Under the pieces are notes generated by a model that saw only the letters and a list, made by a program, of their open reading frames with translations, ran no database searches and was not told the DNA's origin. This document shows, piece after piece, positions 31,919-40,802 of a stretch of 54,006 nucleotides of DNA. Each line of letters opens with the position of its first letter. The stretch's first letter is position 1. The translations under genes and the position numbers were made by a program. Origin of the DNA: [Clostridium] symbiosum (GTDB lineage: Bacteria; Bacillota; Clostridia; Lachnospirales; Lachnospiraceae); the NCBI GenBank assembly GCA_021769625.1, contig JAETSN010000024.1:1-54006 (forward strand), given 5' to 3'.

Positions 31919-33743
31919 GGAAGAGTGCGCGGTACTGGAGGCAGGTGCGGAAGAAGGATCTGATGGATCGGCGGATGCCGGGGCAGGAGGGGAAGTAAAG
32001 CAGATCGAGCGGAAAGATGCCGGGGATCTCTATACGCTGGCGGAAAGCTACGATGAGGTTTATGGCCATCTGGAAGAAATAATAATGAATGAGAACGGTG
32101 AGACGGCCGACAGCGGCGCTATGGAGGAAGGCATGACGGCTGACGCGGCAATGACGTCCGGCATGGATTTTGCAGTGGCGGAGGAAGCGCGAAGCAGCGG
32201 TTCTGTGCAGGACCTGCAGAGAGAAAAAGAAAAATTTTCGGCGGAAAAGGAGGAATATTCCAGGACAAATGTGCAGACCTTCGGCATCGACGAGAGTGAT
32301 ATTGTAAAAACAGACGGGGAATATATTTATCTGCTCAGGGGCAGTTCTGTCAGCATTGTGTCTGCAAAGGATGGAGAGATGAAACAGGTGGGCGAACTGG
32401 AGGCGGACACGGAGAGCGGTGCTGCGAATATCTGCGCAATGTATGTGGACGGCGATCTGCTGATCCTGATGGCGCAGGAAAGCAGGGCCAGTCTGGAAGA
32501 GACGGAGGGTGATGAAAGATTTGATTACGCGATGAAATATATTGATACCGATGTGGCAACGTCCGTCATTACCTATGATATCAGCGACAGGAAAAATCCT
32601 GTTCTGGCAGGAAAGACGACACAGGACGGAGCTTATGTCACCTCCAGAAAGGACGGCAGTATCTTATATTTGTTCACCGATAAATATCTGATGGAGGATT
32701 ACGGGAAAGGACCGGAGGGGGTGATCCCGGAGGTGAATGCCAGAAAGATCGCCGAGGACTGTATCTATCTCGGGGACCGCGGGGAGAGGGCGCTCATCAT
32801 TTCTTCTCTATCCGTGAACAGGCCGGAGACAGTCAGGGATAGCGTGATGATACTGGATAACGGTTCCGAGATCTATATGGGGGAGGATTCGCTGTATCTG
32901 TACCGCAGCAATTATAACGGCGTCGGGGAGGCCACGGAGATCGCGAAATTTTCACTGAAAGGTGGCTATTTAAACGGCGAGGCGGCGGCATCTGTCAGGG
33001 GCAGCGTGCGGGATACTTTCGCCATCAACGAAAAGAATAATAAACTTCGCGTGCTGACCACGGATACTTCCGGAAACGAGTGGGAAAACTGTCTGTTCCT
33101 GCTGGATGAAAATCTGAAAGTGACAGGGAAACTGAACCATATCGCGGTGGGAGAAACGATCTACGCGGCAAGATATCTGGGGGATATGGCATATTTCATC
33201 ACCTACCGGAACACGGACCCGCTCTTTGCGGCTGATTTGTCGGATGAGAAGAAACCGAAACTGGTGGGCGAGCTGGAGATCACGGGATTTTCCGAATACC
33301 TGCATTTCTGGGGCGACGATAAACTGCTGGGGCTGGGATACGAGACGGATGAAAGCAGCGGGGCACAGGAAGGTTTAAAGCTGGTGATGTTCGATATGTC
33401 CGATCCGGCCACGCTGAAGACGCTCGGCAGCAAGGTACTTGACGGAATAAGCTACAGCCCTGCGCTGTATGAGTATAAAGCGGTACTGGTTGACCCGGAG
33501 GAAAATCTGATCGGTTTTGTGACGGAATCTTACAACCGGGGTGTGAAGAGGACGTATGAGCTGTACCGGTGGAATGGGAGCGGGTTTGAGAGGATCCTTT
33601 CGGAAAAGCTGGATGACGGGTATGAGGGAGAAAATTACCGGGGGCTTTATGTAGGGGAACGCTTCTATATCGCGCATCCGGAGGTGGTACGGTATTATGA
33701 CAGGGAGGATTATAAGCTGAAGCAGAAGCTGGAGATGGAGTGA
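31821..33743 (+). CDS. Beta-propeller domain protein, C-terminal part (frame-broken)
   Basis: About 640 residues opening at a TTG, with ATG 31866 as the first ATG; neither has a good ribosome binding site. After an acidic, Ala-rich linker comes a family of beta-propeller domains common in Firmicutes (TFGIDESDIVKTDGEYIYLL is the diagnostic start, then LYLYRSNYNG, GNEWENCLFLLDENLKVTG, and SEYLHFWGDDKLLGLGYETD). In complete members a cytoplasmic part and membrane helix precede it; here those lie in another frame (31583-31918). It is probably the sensor of an ECF sigma system. The frame change needs one extra base or two missing bases relative to an intact gene. Confidence 0.8.
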   Translation: MIWVCPAAHRRNLQQMDMAVATEAEAAPQDAPEEECAVLEAGAEEGSDGSADAGAGGEVKQIERKDAGDLYTLAESYDEVYGHLEEIIMNENGETADSGAMEEGMTADAAMTSGMDFAVAEEARSSGSVQDLQREKEKFSAEKEEYSRTNVQTFGIDESDIVKTDGEYIYLLRGSSVSIVSAKDGEMKQVGELEADTESGAANICAMYVDGDLLILMAQESRASLEETEGDERFDYAMKYIDTDVATSVITYDISDRKNPVLAGKTTQDGAYVTSRKDGSILYLFTDKYLMEDYGKGPEGVIPEVNARKIAEDCIYLGDRGERALIISSLSVNRPETVRDSVMILDNGSEIYMGEDSLYLYRSNYNGVGEATEIAKFSLKGGYLNGEAAASVRGSVRDTFAINEKNNKLRVLTTDTSGNEWENCLFLLDENLKVTGKLNHIAVGETIYAARYLGDMAYFITYRNTDPLFAADLSDEKKPKLVGELEITGFSEYLHFWGDDKLLGLGYETDESSGAQEGLKLVMFDMSDPATLKTLGSKVLDGISYSPALYEYKAVLVDPEENLIGFVTESYNRGVKRTYELYRWNGSGFERILSEKLDDGYEGENYRGLYVGERFYIAHPEVVRYYDREDYKLKQKLEME

Positions 33744-33798
33744 CCGGGACGGATGCGGTGTTTCTGAGAACAAAATCGGGAACACATGCAACAGGTAA

Positions 33799-33904
33799 GT
33801 GAGAGTAAAGCAGTTATTTCCGCGAGCAACGAGCCAAGTGCCGTGCTTCAAGCCAACTTTTGGTTGGCTTGAGCATATTGGCGACTGCTGCGGGGTATTT
33901 CACT
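33799..33904. repeat. Structured intergenic element
   Basis: The perfect hairpin TCAAGCCAAC (33848-33857) with GTTGGCTTGA (33863-33872) lies inside weaker flanking pairings: GCCAA with TTGGC, GCAG with CTGC, and GTGA with TCAC at the ends. It fills most of the space between the propeller gene and the convergent aroC gene. No further copy is in the window. Confidence 0.45.
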
Positions 33905-33907
33905 GTA

Positions 33908-33956
33908 AAAATGCACCTGCATATTCCGTAATCGGATCGTATACAGGTGCATTTCA
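33908..33956. terminator. Bidirectional terminator between the propeller gene and aroC
   Basis: AAATGCACCTG (33909-33919) pairs with CAGGTGCATTT (33943-33953) around a 23-nt loop, with A-rich and T-rich ends on both sides. The position between convergent genes fits termination in both directions. Confidence 0.6.
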
Positions 33957-34008
33957 GGTTAAAATTCAGATGTGAGGAAAATACGTCTATTCATTGAATC
34001 AAAAAATG

Positions 34009-35109
34009 TTAATTCTTATAGAAATCCTCCAGATATTCCACCCGCGCATTCATGTTGAGCATCATGAGATCCAGAATGGTCAGGGCTGCCATGGACTGCA
34101 CGACAACAACGGCCCTCGGCACGATCACCGGATCATGCCGGCCCTGGATCTGGATCGTTACATTTTCCCCTTCTCGGTTCACCGTTTCCTGGGGCTGGAA
34201 GATGGAGGGGGTGGGTTTGATATGGGCTTTGAAGAACAGTTCGCTCCCGTCGGACATTCCTCCTAAAGTACCGCCGCTGTGGTTTGTTTTTTTGCGGACG
34301 GAGCCGTTTTCCGTGTAGAAAGCATCGTTATTCTGGGAGCCTTTGCTTTTGGCGGCGAGAATGCCGTCCCCCATCTCAAAGGCCTTCACTGCGCCGATGG
34401 AGAGCATGGCTTTTGCGAGGGAAGCGTCCAGTTTTTCAAAGACAGGTTCTCCGATACCGGCGGGAAGCCCCGTGACGCGGCAGGCGATCACGCCGCCGGA
34501 GGAATCTTTTGCCATCTGGCATTCCTTCAGATAGCTTTCCGCCCTGGCGGAGGCTTCCGCATCCGGCATACAGGTGGGGGTGGTCAGGATCGCTGCTTCA
34601 TCGAAACGGCTATAATCTATGGAAACAGGACCGATGGCTTCCGTGTAGGCGCAGACCGAGATGCCCAGCCGGGATAACAGTTTCAGGGCGATGGCGCCTG
34701 CCGCCACACGCCCTGCGGTCTCTCTGCCGGAAGAGCGGCCGCCGCCGCGGTAATCCCGGAAACCGTATTTGGCGTCAAAAGGATAGTCTGCATGTCCCGG
34801 CCTGTAACAGGACGCGATCTGGGAGTAGTCCGAGGATTTCTGGGAGGTGTTGCGGATCATCAGGGAAATGGGAGTGCCCGTGGTCTTTCCTTCAAAGATG
34901 CCGCTCAGGATCTCCACCTGATCGCTCTCTTTCCGGGGAGTGGAAATGGAGGTTTGACCGGGTTTCCTCCGATCCAGATAGATCTGGATATCTTCCTCCG
35001 AAAGCGGAAGCCCTGCGGGACAGCCGTCGATGACAACGCCTAATGCCTTGCCGTGGGATTCGCCCCAGGTGCTTATTTTAAAGATGGTGCCGTATGTTGA
35101 ACCTGCCAT
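34009..35109 (-). CDS. aroC: Chorismate synthase
   Basis: A 366-residue FMN-dependent enzyme that makes chorismate from EPSP, the last step of the shikimate pathway. Family segments are clear: STWGESHGKALGVVIDG near the start, RKPGQTSISTPRKESDQ, and GRSSGRETAGRVAAGAIA, with the DYRGGGRSSGRET motif. The minus-strand start has AAAGGAG 10 nt upstream. It has its own promoter and is divergent from the VanY-like gene. Confidence 0.96.
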   Translation of the reverse strand: MAGSTYGTIFKISTWGESHGKALGVVIDGCPAGLPLSEEDIQIYLDRRKPGQTSISTPRKESDQVEILSGIFEGKTTGTPISLMIRNTSQKSSDYSQIASCYRPGHADYPFDAKYGFRDYRGGGRSSGRETAGRVAAGAIALKLLSRLGISVCAYTEAIGPVSIDYSRFDEAAILTTPTCMPDAEASARAESYLKECQMAKDSSGGVIACRVTGLPAGIGEPVFEKLDASLAKAMLSIGAVKAFEMGDGILAAKSKGSQNNDAFYTENGSVRKKTNHSGGTLGGMSDGSELFFKAHIKPTPSIFQPQETVNREGENVTIQIQGRHDPVIVPRAVVVVQSMAALTILDLMMLNMNARVEYLEDFYKN

Positions 35110-35139
35110 AATGAATGTCTCCTTTTTTCAATATTTATA

Positions 35140-35168
35140 AGTATAATAAAAATTCATAAAAAAAACAA
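35140..35168 (-). promoter_or_regulatory. Probable aroC promoter
   Basis: On the minus strand TTGTTT (35168-35163) and TATACT (35145-35140) are separated by 17 nt, starting 31 nt before the aroC start codon. Confidence 0.5.
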
Positions 35169-35187
35169 TGCAATATCGGAAAATATA

Positions 35188-35196
35188 TGTTATACT
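35188..35196 (+). promoter_or_regulatory. Extended -10 promoter of the VanY-like gene
   Basis: TGTTATACT (35188-35196) is an extended -10 element 40 nt before the start codon; no good -35 is present. It lies back to back with the aroC promoter. Confidence 0.45.
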
Positions 35197-35235
35197 AGGG
35201 AACACGGATCAAGGAAATACATATGGGAAAAGAAG

Positions 35236-36282
35236 ATGAATGAATCCTGGAAGGAAAAAGTGATACTCGGAGCCAGGAAGAAAATACGGAAATATCCTTA
35301 TTTTAAAGGGATCATTACGTTAGGGCTCACGGTTCTGCTCCTTGTATTTTATATGGGTAAGGGATTGGCTTCCAACACGAAGAAGTTGATCTCGCTGGCG
35401 GTGCTTCTGGTGTTTTTCACCATTAGCTGTAGTTTTTGTGCGCCCATGTTTCAGGGAAACGGAGAAGTGGAACAGCAGGTATTTACGGAGCATCTGGAGA
35501 CCGAGGTGATCACGCTGGCTACGGAATCGAAGGCGGCGGAAGCAGAAAAGAATGTGGAAAAAGAGGAAATCCTGCCGGCGGAAGGAGGGACGGAGGAGAT
35601 CGTCAATCCGGAAGCGGAAGCAGGGGATGATATCGATAATTATTCTGCGGATGAGATTCTGGCAAACTATGATCCGGAAGAACTGGAGCTGCCGGTGGAG
35701 GAGGCCGGAGCGGTCTCCGCGGATGACTGGAATCTGCTGCTTGTCAATAACAGGCATCCGATCCCGGAGGATTATGAGTTCACGCTGGGGACGATCAAGG
35801 GGAGCCTGCAGTGCGACGAGCGGATCATACCAGAATTTATGAGCATGCTGCAGGCCGCCCAAAAGGACGGGATCGCGCTGGAAGTCTGCTCTCCGTACCG
35901 CACTCTCGAAAGGCAGGAACTTTTATTTGACCGGAAGATCGAGCGGTATATGAAACGGGGAATGTCCTATATGGATGCCTATAAGCTCTCGGCGCGGGTG
36001 GTAAATGTGCCGGGAACCAGTGAGCACCAGATAGGGCTTGCGCTGGATATCTATACCGATTCCTACAAATCACTGGATGAGGGATTCGGGGAGACGGCAG
36101 CGGGGATCTGGCTGCGGGAGAACTGCGGCGAGTACGGATTTATCCTGCGCTATCCGAAGGGAAAAGAATACATAACGGGCATCGAGTATGAGCCCTGGCA
36201 TTTCCGGTATGTGGGCAGGGCGGCAGCGCAGGAGATCATGTCACAGGGGCTGACGCTGGAGGAGTATGTAGAGAACCTGTAG
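35236..36282 (+). CDS. D-alanyl-D-alanine carboxypeptidase, VanY (M15B) family
   Basis: A 348-residue membrane-anchored zinc peptidase. Two hydrophobic segments lie near the N-terminus (GIITLGLTVLLLVFYMG and LISLAVLLVFFTISCSF), then a Glu-rich linker, then the M15B catalytic domain: SPYRTLERQELLF, SEHQIGLALDIYTDS (zinc ligands His and Asp), and EPWHFRYVG (catalytic Glu, zinc His). It trims the terminal D-Ala from peptidoglycan stem peptides. The ribosome binding site is only AGAAG. Confidence 0.92.
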   Translation: MNESWKEKVILGARKKIRKYPYFKGIITLGLTVLLLVFYMGKGLASNTKKLISLAVLLVFFTISCSFCAPMFQGNGEVEQQVFTEHLETEVITLATESKAAEAEKNVEKEEILPAEGGTEEIVNPEAEAGDDIDNYSADEILANYDPEELELPVEEAGAVSADDWNLLLVNNRHPIPEDYEFTLGTIKGSLQCDERIIPEFMSMLQAAQKDGIALEVCSPYRTLERQELLFDRKIERYMKRGMSYMDAYKLSARVVNVPGTSEHQIGLALDIYTDSYKSLDEGFGETAAGIWLRENCGEYGFILRYPKGKEYITGIEYEPWHFRYVGRAAAQEIMSQGLTLEEYVENL

Positions 36283-36381
36283 GGAAGGTGATCTTATTCC
36301 TGCGGGCAAAGCGCCATGCCTGCGGCGGGATTATTGAATACGGTAATGTCGGGTGATAAAGAAGCCTGACATGGAGGATGT

Positions 36382-37524
36382 ATGTACAAAGTATTAAAGA
36401 AAGAAGGCAGGGCAAAGCGTGCGGAACTGACAACGGTACACGGCGTGGTGCAGACCCCTGTCTTTATGAATGTAGGGACGGTGGCGGCCATTAAGGGGGC
36501 TGTTGCCACATCCGATCTGGAGGAGATCGGGACACAGGTGGAACTTTCCAACACCTATCATCTGCATGTGAGGCCGGGCGACGAGCTGATAAAGTCCGTG
36601 GGCGGCCTGCATAAGTTCATGTCGTGGGAGAGGCCGATCCTGACGGATTCCGGCGGCTTTCAGGTATTCTCTCTGGCGAAGCTGAGGAAGATCACGGAGG
36701 AGGGGGTGGCGTTCCATTCCCATATCGACGGCAGGAAGATTTTTATGGGACCGGAGGAGAGCATACAGATCCAGTCCAATCTGGGTTCCACCATAGCGAT
36801 GGCTTTTGACGAGTGTCCCTCCAGCAAGGCGGACAGGCTCTACGTGCAGAATTCCGTGGACCGGACGATGAGGTGGCTTGTGCGCTGTCAGAAAAAGATG
36901 AGGGAGTTAAACGGTCAGGAGGGGACGATCAATCCTGCCCAGCTTCTGTTCGGCATCAATCAGGGGGCTGTTTTTGACGATATCCGGATTGAACATGCGA
37001 AGCGGATTTCGGAGCTTGATCTGGACGGCTATGCGGTGGGCGGCCTTGCGGTGGGGGAGACCCATGAGGAGATGTATCATATTCTGGAGGAGACAGTGCC
37101 CTATCTGCCGGAGAATAAGCCTGTTTACCTGATGGGCGTGGGGACGCCGGCAAATATTCTGGAAGCGGTGGAGCGGGGCGTAGACTTTTTTGACTGTGTT
37201 TATCCCTCCAGAAACGGCAGGCACGGGCATCTGTATACGAATTACGGGAAGATCAACCTGTTCAACCAGAAATATGAAAAGGATATGCGTCCCATCGAGG
37301 AGGGCTGCGGCTGTCCCGCCTGCAGGCGTTATTCCAGAGCCTATATCCGGCATCTTCTGAAGGCGAAGGAAATGCTGGGCATGCGGCTCTGTGTGTTGCA
37401 CAACCTGTATTTTTATAACACCATGATGACGGAGATCAGGGATGCGCTGGATGCGGGGAGATTTGCGGTTTATAAGAAGGAAAAGCTGGAACGGATGGCG
37501 CAGGGGCAGATGGAAAATAAGTAG
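36382..37524 (+). CDS. tgt: tRNA-guanine transglycosylase
   Basis: A 380-residue enzyme that replaces guanine 34 in certain tRNAs with preQ1 on the way to queuosine. Seen: TDSGGFQVFSL (substrate pocket), GGLAVGETHEEM, the catalytic Asp region YLMGVGTPANILE and the zinc site GCGCPACRRYSRAY followed by a histidine in YIRHLL. GGAGG lies close before the ATG. yajC follows, as in many bacteria, but secD and secF are not present after it. Confidence 0.96.
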   Translation: MYKVLKKEGRAKRAELTTVHGVVQTPVFMNVGTVAAIKGAVATSDLEEIGTQVELSNTYHLHVRPGDELIKSVGGLHKFMSWERPILTDSGGFQVFSLAKLRKITEEGVAFHSHIDGRKIFMGPEESIQIQSNLGSTIAMAFDECPSSKADRLYVQNSVDRTMRWLVRCQKKMRELNGQEGTINPAQLLFGINQGAVFDDIRIEHAKRISELDLDGYAVGGLAVGETHEEMYHILEETVPYLPENKPVYLMGVGTPANILEAVERGVDFFDCVYPSRNGRHGHLYTNYGKINLFNQKYEKDMRPIEEGCGCPACRRYSRAYIRHLLKAKEMLGMRLCVLHNLYFYNTMMTEIRDALDAGRFAVYKKEKLERMAQGQMENK

Positions 37525-37609
37525 AAGAAGACGGGAGCGGAGGAGCCGGTGAAGACAGGTGATCTGCCGTGGAAATCCGGGCAAAGAATAAAGACTGTAA
37601 AAATAGGGC

Positions 37610-37638
37610 TTGTCTTAAAGTCAAAATTTGTGTATGAT
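37610..37638 (+). promoter_or_regulatory. Promoter before yajC
   Basis: TTGTCT (37610-37615), a 17-nt spacer and TATGAT (37633-37638). This gives yajC a promoter separate from tgt. Confidence 0.55.
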
Positions 37639-37740
37639 AGTTAAACAGGCTTTGTTCCTGTGGCAACGGGCTGTGGTGTGGACCGCAGCATGGAAAGAAC
37701 AGATAAGCGCAGGGGTATGCGCGGAAACGAGGATGAAAGA

Positions 37741-38046
37741 ATGTTAAGTTTATTGACGGCTGATGCTGCCCAGGGCGGCGGTATGATCATGATCATTTAT
37801 CTGGTACTCATTGTCGGATTTTTCTATTTCTTCCTGATGAGGCCCCAGAAAAAGGAACAGAAGAGGGTGGCAGGCATGCTGGCGGCTTTAGAGATCGGCG
37901 ATGTGGTATGTACGACAAGCGGTTTTTACGGGGTAGTGATCGATATCACGGACGATACGGTGATCGTAGAGTTCGGCAACAATAAAAACTGCCGTATTCC
38001 GATGAAAAAAGAAGCGATTTCGGAAGTGGAGAAAGCGGAAAGTTGA
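37741..38046 (+). CDS. yajC: Preprotein translocase subunit YajC
   Basis: A 101-residue membrane protein that joins the SecDF-YajC complex aiding protein export. A short N-terminus is followed by one membrane helix (IMIIYLVLIVGFFYFFLMR), then PQKKEQKR and the GDVVCTTSGFYGVVIDI segment typical of the family. ATG 37741 follows GAGG by 8 nt; the upstream in-frame part (from 37660) is not family-like. A terminator follows at once. Confidence 0.92.
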   Translation: MLSLLTADAAQGGGMIMIIYLVLIVGFFYFFLMRPQKKEQKRVAGMLAALEIGDVVCTTSGFYGVVIDITDDTVIVEFGNNKNCRIPMKKEAISEVEKAES

Positions 38047-38055
38047 GAAAACGGG

Positions 38056-38084
38056 AATAAGGCGCTGCGGCGTCTTATTTTTTT
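38056..38084 (+). terminator. Terminator after yajC
   Basis: AATAAGGCGC pairs with GCGTCTTATT around a small loop and is followed by seven T residues. It directly follows the yajC stop codon. Confidence 0.8.
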
Positions 38085-38087
38085 GCG

Positions 38088-38116
38088 TTGCATGGTTCTT
38101 TCGCTTCTGCTAAAAT
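38088..38116 (+). promoter_or_regulatory. Promoter of leuB
   Basis: TTGCAT (38088-38093), a 17-nt spacer and TAAAAT (38111-38116), about 100 nt before the leuB start codon. No leader peptide or attenuator is obvious between. Confidence 0.6.
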
Positions 38117-38213
38117 AGGAAAATAAAGAAACAGAAACAGGACTTGGGGAAAGCATGCCGTTGTAGGGCAGAGATATTGAAATAAGAAAATATAGCAGAC
38201 GGAGGAAAAAAAA

Positions 38214-39299
38214 ATGAACTGTAAAATCACCTGTATACCCGGCGACGGGATCGGACCGGAAATTGTGGCGGAGGCAAAGAAAGTGCTGCGGAAGGTGGCG
38301 GAAAAATACGGCCATGAGATGAACTTTCAGGATGTGCTGATGGGCGGGGCGTCCATCGACGTGCATGGGATTCCCCTGACGGACGAGACGATAGAGAACT
38401 GTAAGGCGGCGGATGCGGTGCTGATGGGTTCCATCGGCGGCAATACATCCACTTCACCCTGGTATCAGCTCCCACCTGAAAAGCGGCCGGAGGCAGGGCT
38501 TTTAAAGCTGCGGAAGTCCCTGAATTTATTTGCGAACCTGCGTCCTGCCTATCTGTATGAGGAACTGGCCGGGGCATGTCCGCTGAAGGAGGAAATCAGT
38601 GCGGCGGGCTTTGACATGATGATCATGCGGGAGCTGACAGGCGGGCTTTACTTCGGCGAGAGGAAGACCGTGGAGGAGAACGGCATCCGGAAAGCCATCG
38701 ATACGCTGGCCTACGATGAGACGGAGATCAGGAGGATCGCCGTAAAGGGTTTTGATATCGCGAGGAAGAGAAGGAAGAAAGTGACTTCGGTGGACAAGGC
38801 GAACGTATTGGATTCCTCCAGATTGTGGAGAGCCGTTGTGAACGAGGTGGCAAAGGATTATCCGGATGTGGAACTGGAGCATATGCTGGTGGACAACTGC
38901 GCGATGCAGCTTGTGAAGGATCCGGCGCAGTTTGACGTGATCCTGACCGAGAATATGTTCGGGGATATCCTGTCGGATGAGGCCAGCATGGTGACGGGTT
39001 CCATCGGTATGCTTTCCTCCGCCAGCTTAAATGACAGCAAGTTCGGGCTGTATGAGCCGAGCCACGGTTCCGCACCGGATATCGCCGGGACGGGAAAGGC
39101 AAACCCGATCGCCACGATCCTGTCCGCATCCATGATGCTGCGCTACAGCTTTGACCTGGACAAGGAGGCGGACGCCATCGACGCTGCGGTACAGCAGGTG
39201 CTGAAAGACGGTTTCAGGACCGTGGACATCATGTCGGAAGGATGCACGCAGGTGAACTGTGCGGAGATGGGGGATAAGATCGCGGAGAGGATCCGGTGA
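38214..39299 (+). CDS. leuB: 3-isopropylmalate dehydrogenase
   Basis: A 361-residue NAD-dependent decarboxylating dehydrogenase of leucine biosynthesis. Seen: [32 protein letters not shown] with the substrate arginine and tyrosine region, [29 protein letters not shown] for metal binding, and [12 protein letters not shown] for the nucleotide site. GGAGG precedes the ATG by 9 nt. It is separate from the other leu genes; ilvD and ilvB lie 7.5 kb downstream. Confidence 0.97.
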   Translation: MNCKITCIPGDGIGPEIVAEAKKVLRKVAEKYGHEMNFQDVLMGGASIDVHGIPLTDETIENCKAADAVLMGSIGGNTSTSPWYQLPPEKRPEAGLLKLRKSLNLFANLRPAYLYEELAGACPLKEEISAAGFDMMIMRELTGGLYFGERKTVEENGIRKAIDTLAYDETEIRRIAVKGFDIARKRRKKVTSVDKANVLDSSRLWRAVVNEVAKDYPDVELEHMLVDNCAMQLVKDPAQFDVILTENMFGDILSDEASMVTGSIGMLSSASLNDSKFGLYEPSHGSAPDIAGTGKANPIATILSASMMLRYSFDLDKEADAIDAAVQQVLKDGFRTVDIMSEGCTQVNCAEMGDKIAERIR

Positions 39300-39308
39300 G
39301 GACAGAAT

Positions 39309-39857
39309 ATGATCAGAACAGCAAGGCCGGAGGATGCAGAGGCTCTTTTGGAAATATATGCGCCTTATGTGAAGGGGACGGCCATCACCTTTGAATACGA
39401 GGTGCCGTCTGTGGAGGAGTTTCGGAAAAGAATAGAATCTATACTGAAAAAATATCCTTATCTGCTGGCGGAACAGGACGGAAAGATCACGGGCTATGCC
39501 TATGCGGGCGTTTTCAATGAAAGGCCTGCCGCTGACTGGGCGGTGGAGACGGCTATTTATGTGGACAGGGGCAGCCGCAGAACGGGAGTCGGCAGGGCTT
39601 TATATGGGGCGTTGGAAAAGGCCCTGGCCCGGCAGAATATTCTCAATGCAAATGCCTGTATTGCCTGTCCGGAAACCGAGGATGAATATCTGACCTATGA
39701 CAGTATCCGGTTCCATGAACATATGGGTTACCGGATGGTGGGAAGATTTCATCAGTGCGGCTACAAATTCGGACGCTGGTATGATCTGGCCTGGATGGAG
39801 AAGCATCTGGGGGAACATCCGGAGAAACCGGAGGAGGTCAGGCGGTTTTCGCAGTGA
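39309..39857 (+). CDS. GNAT family N-acetyltransferase, phosphinothricin-type
   Basis: A 182-residue acetyltransferase. MIRTARPEDAEALLEIYAPYV is the typical start of the Pat/YwnH group; the acetyl-CoA site is GSRRTGVGRALYGALE (Q/R-x-x-G-x-G/A). ERPAADWAVETAIYV and LGYRM-like C-terminal parts agree. These enzymes acetylate amino groups of small toxins such as methionine sulfoximine-type compounds. It follows leuB by 9 bp and is probably cotranscribed. Confidence 0.88.
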   Translation: MIRTARPEDAEALLEIYAPYVKGTAITFEYEVPSVEEFRKRIESILKKYPYLLAEQDGKITGYAYAGVFNERPAADWAVETAIYVDRGSRRTGVGRALYGALEKALARQNILNANACIACPETEDEYLTYDSIRFHEHMGYRMVGRFHQCGYKFGRWYDLAWMEKHLGEHPEKPEEVRRFSQ

Positions 39858-39992
39858 GACGACAAGGCTTAGATGGATGAAAGACCAGGCGGGGCTTCGA
39901 TTGAGGATAGAAGAACAAAAGAATATGTATATATTGCATAAATATCATGACATAAAATAGTGAAAATATGACAAAATAAAATCGGATCGATC

Positions 39993-40016
39993 AAAAAAGG
40001 ACTGTAGTCCTTTTTT
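39993..40016 (+). terminator. Terminator after the GNAT gene
   Basis: AAAAAAGGACT pairs with AGTCCTTTTTT around a 2-nt centre; the A/T runs make it work in either direction. The rest of the 282-bp gap before 40140 is AT-rich and shows no gene. Confidence 0.75.
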
Positions 40017-40139
40017 GAGTTTAAGGCGTATGTCATAATGTAGATACAGGCATGGCGCATTGGCCGGGGTGGGCGGACAGCAGGGTTTATACTGCGGCGG
40101 ATACGCCGGATAAAGAAGAAGGAAGCGGGGAACGATCCG

Positions 40140-40802
40140 ATGAACAGGGAAAAAGCAAAAAAGACGATGCTGGCAGTGATCGGCATATTATTTGTAGGAA
40201 CGGGGATCGCCTTTAATGCGGCGGCGTCTCTGGGGAACGATCCGATCGGGATCGTATATGACGGGCTTAGAAATATGCTGGGGCTTTCGGCGCAGCAGCT
40301 CGGCATGGCATCCAATTTTGTGAATTTTGCGCTGACTGTCATTGTATTTTTAGCGGGAAGGCGCTATGTGAATATCGGTACGTTTATCTATATTATTCCC
40401 TACGGGGTGATCGTTGACCTGGGCGGAAAGCTGTACCATGCACTGTTTCCTGTCCAGACGCTGCCGCTGCAGATTCTGGGAGCGTTTATCGGATGTATGT
40501 TATTGTATTTCGGAGTGGCTATGTTTATTGCGGCGGATATCGGTTTGGATCCTTTTACCGGTACGGTGATGTTGATCAGGGACAAAGTAAAAAAAGAATA
40601 CCGGACAGTAAAAATATGCTTTGACGCGGGCTGTGTTCTGCTGGGGGTTATTTCAGGCGGCAGGCTCGGGATCATCACAGTAGTTACGATGCTTGCGGCA
40701 GGCCCGGTGATTCAGTTCTTTTCGGAAGGCATCTCAAAGTGTATCTCGAAATGTATGAAAGGGGATACCGCGCATAAAATAGAAAGCGAGGTTTCCGTAT
40801 GA
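40140..40802 (+). CDS. YczE/YyaS/YitT family membrane protein
   Basis: A 220-residue membrane protein with five or six hydrophobic helices. GIAFNAAASLGNDPIGIVYDG and FIAADIGLDPFTGTVMLI show the repeated G-x-D-P motif of this family. The function is unknown; some members are thought to be transport related. Its stop overlaps the start of a Crp/Fnr regulator (ATGA), so the regulator may respond to whatever this protein handles. Confidence 0.8.
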   Translation: MNREKAKKTMLAVIGILFVGTGIAFNAAASLGNDPIGIVYDGLRNMLGLSAQQLGMASNFVNFALTVIVFLAGRRYVNIGTFIYIIPYGVIVDLGGKLYHALFPVQTLPLQILGAFIGCMLLYFGVAMFIAADIGLDPFTGTVMLIRDKVKKEYRTVKICFDAGCVLLGVISGGRLGIITVVTMLAAGPVIQFFSEGISKCISKCMKGDTAHKIESEVSV

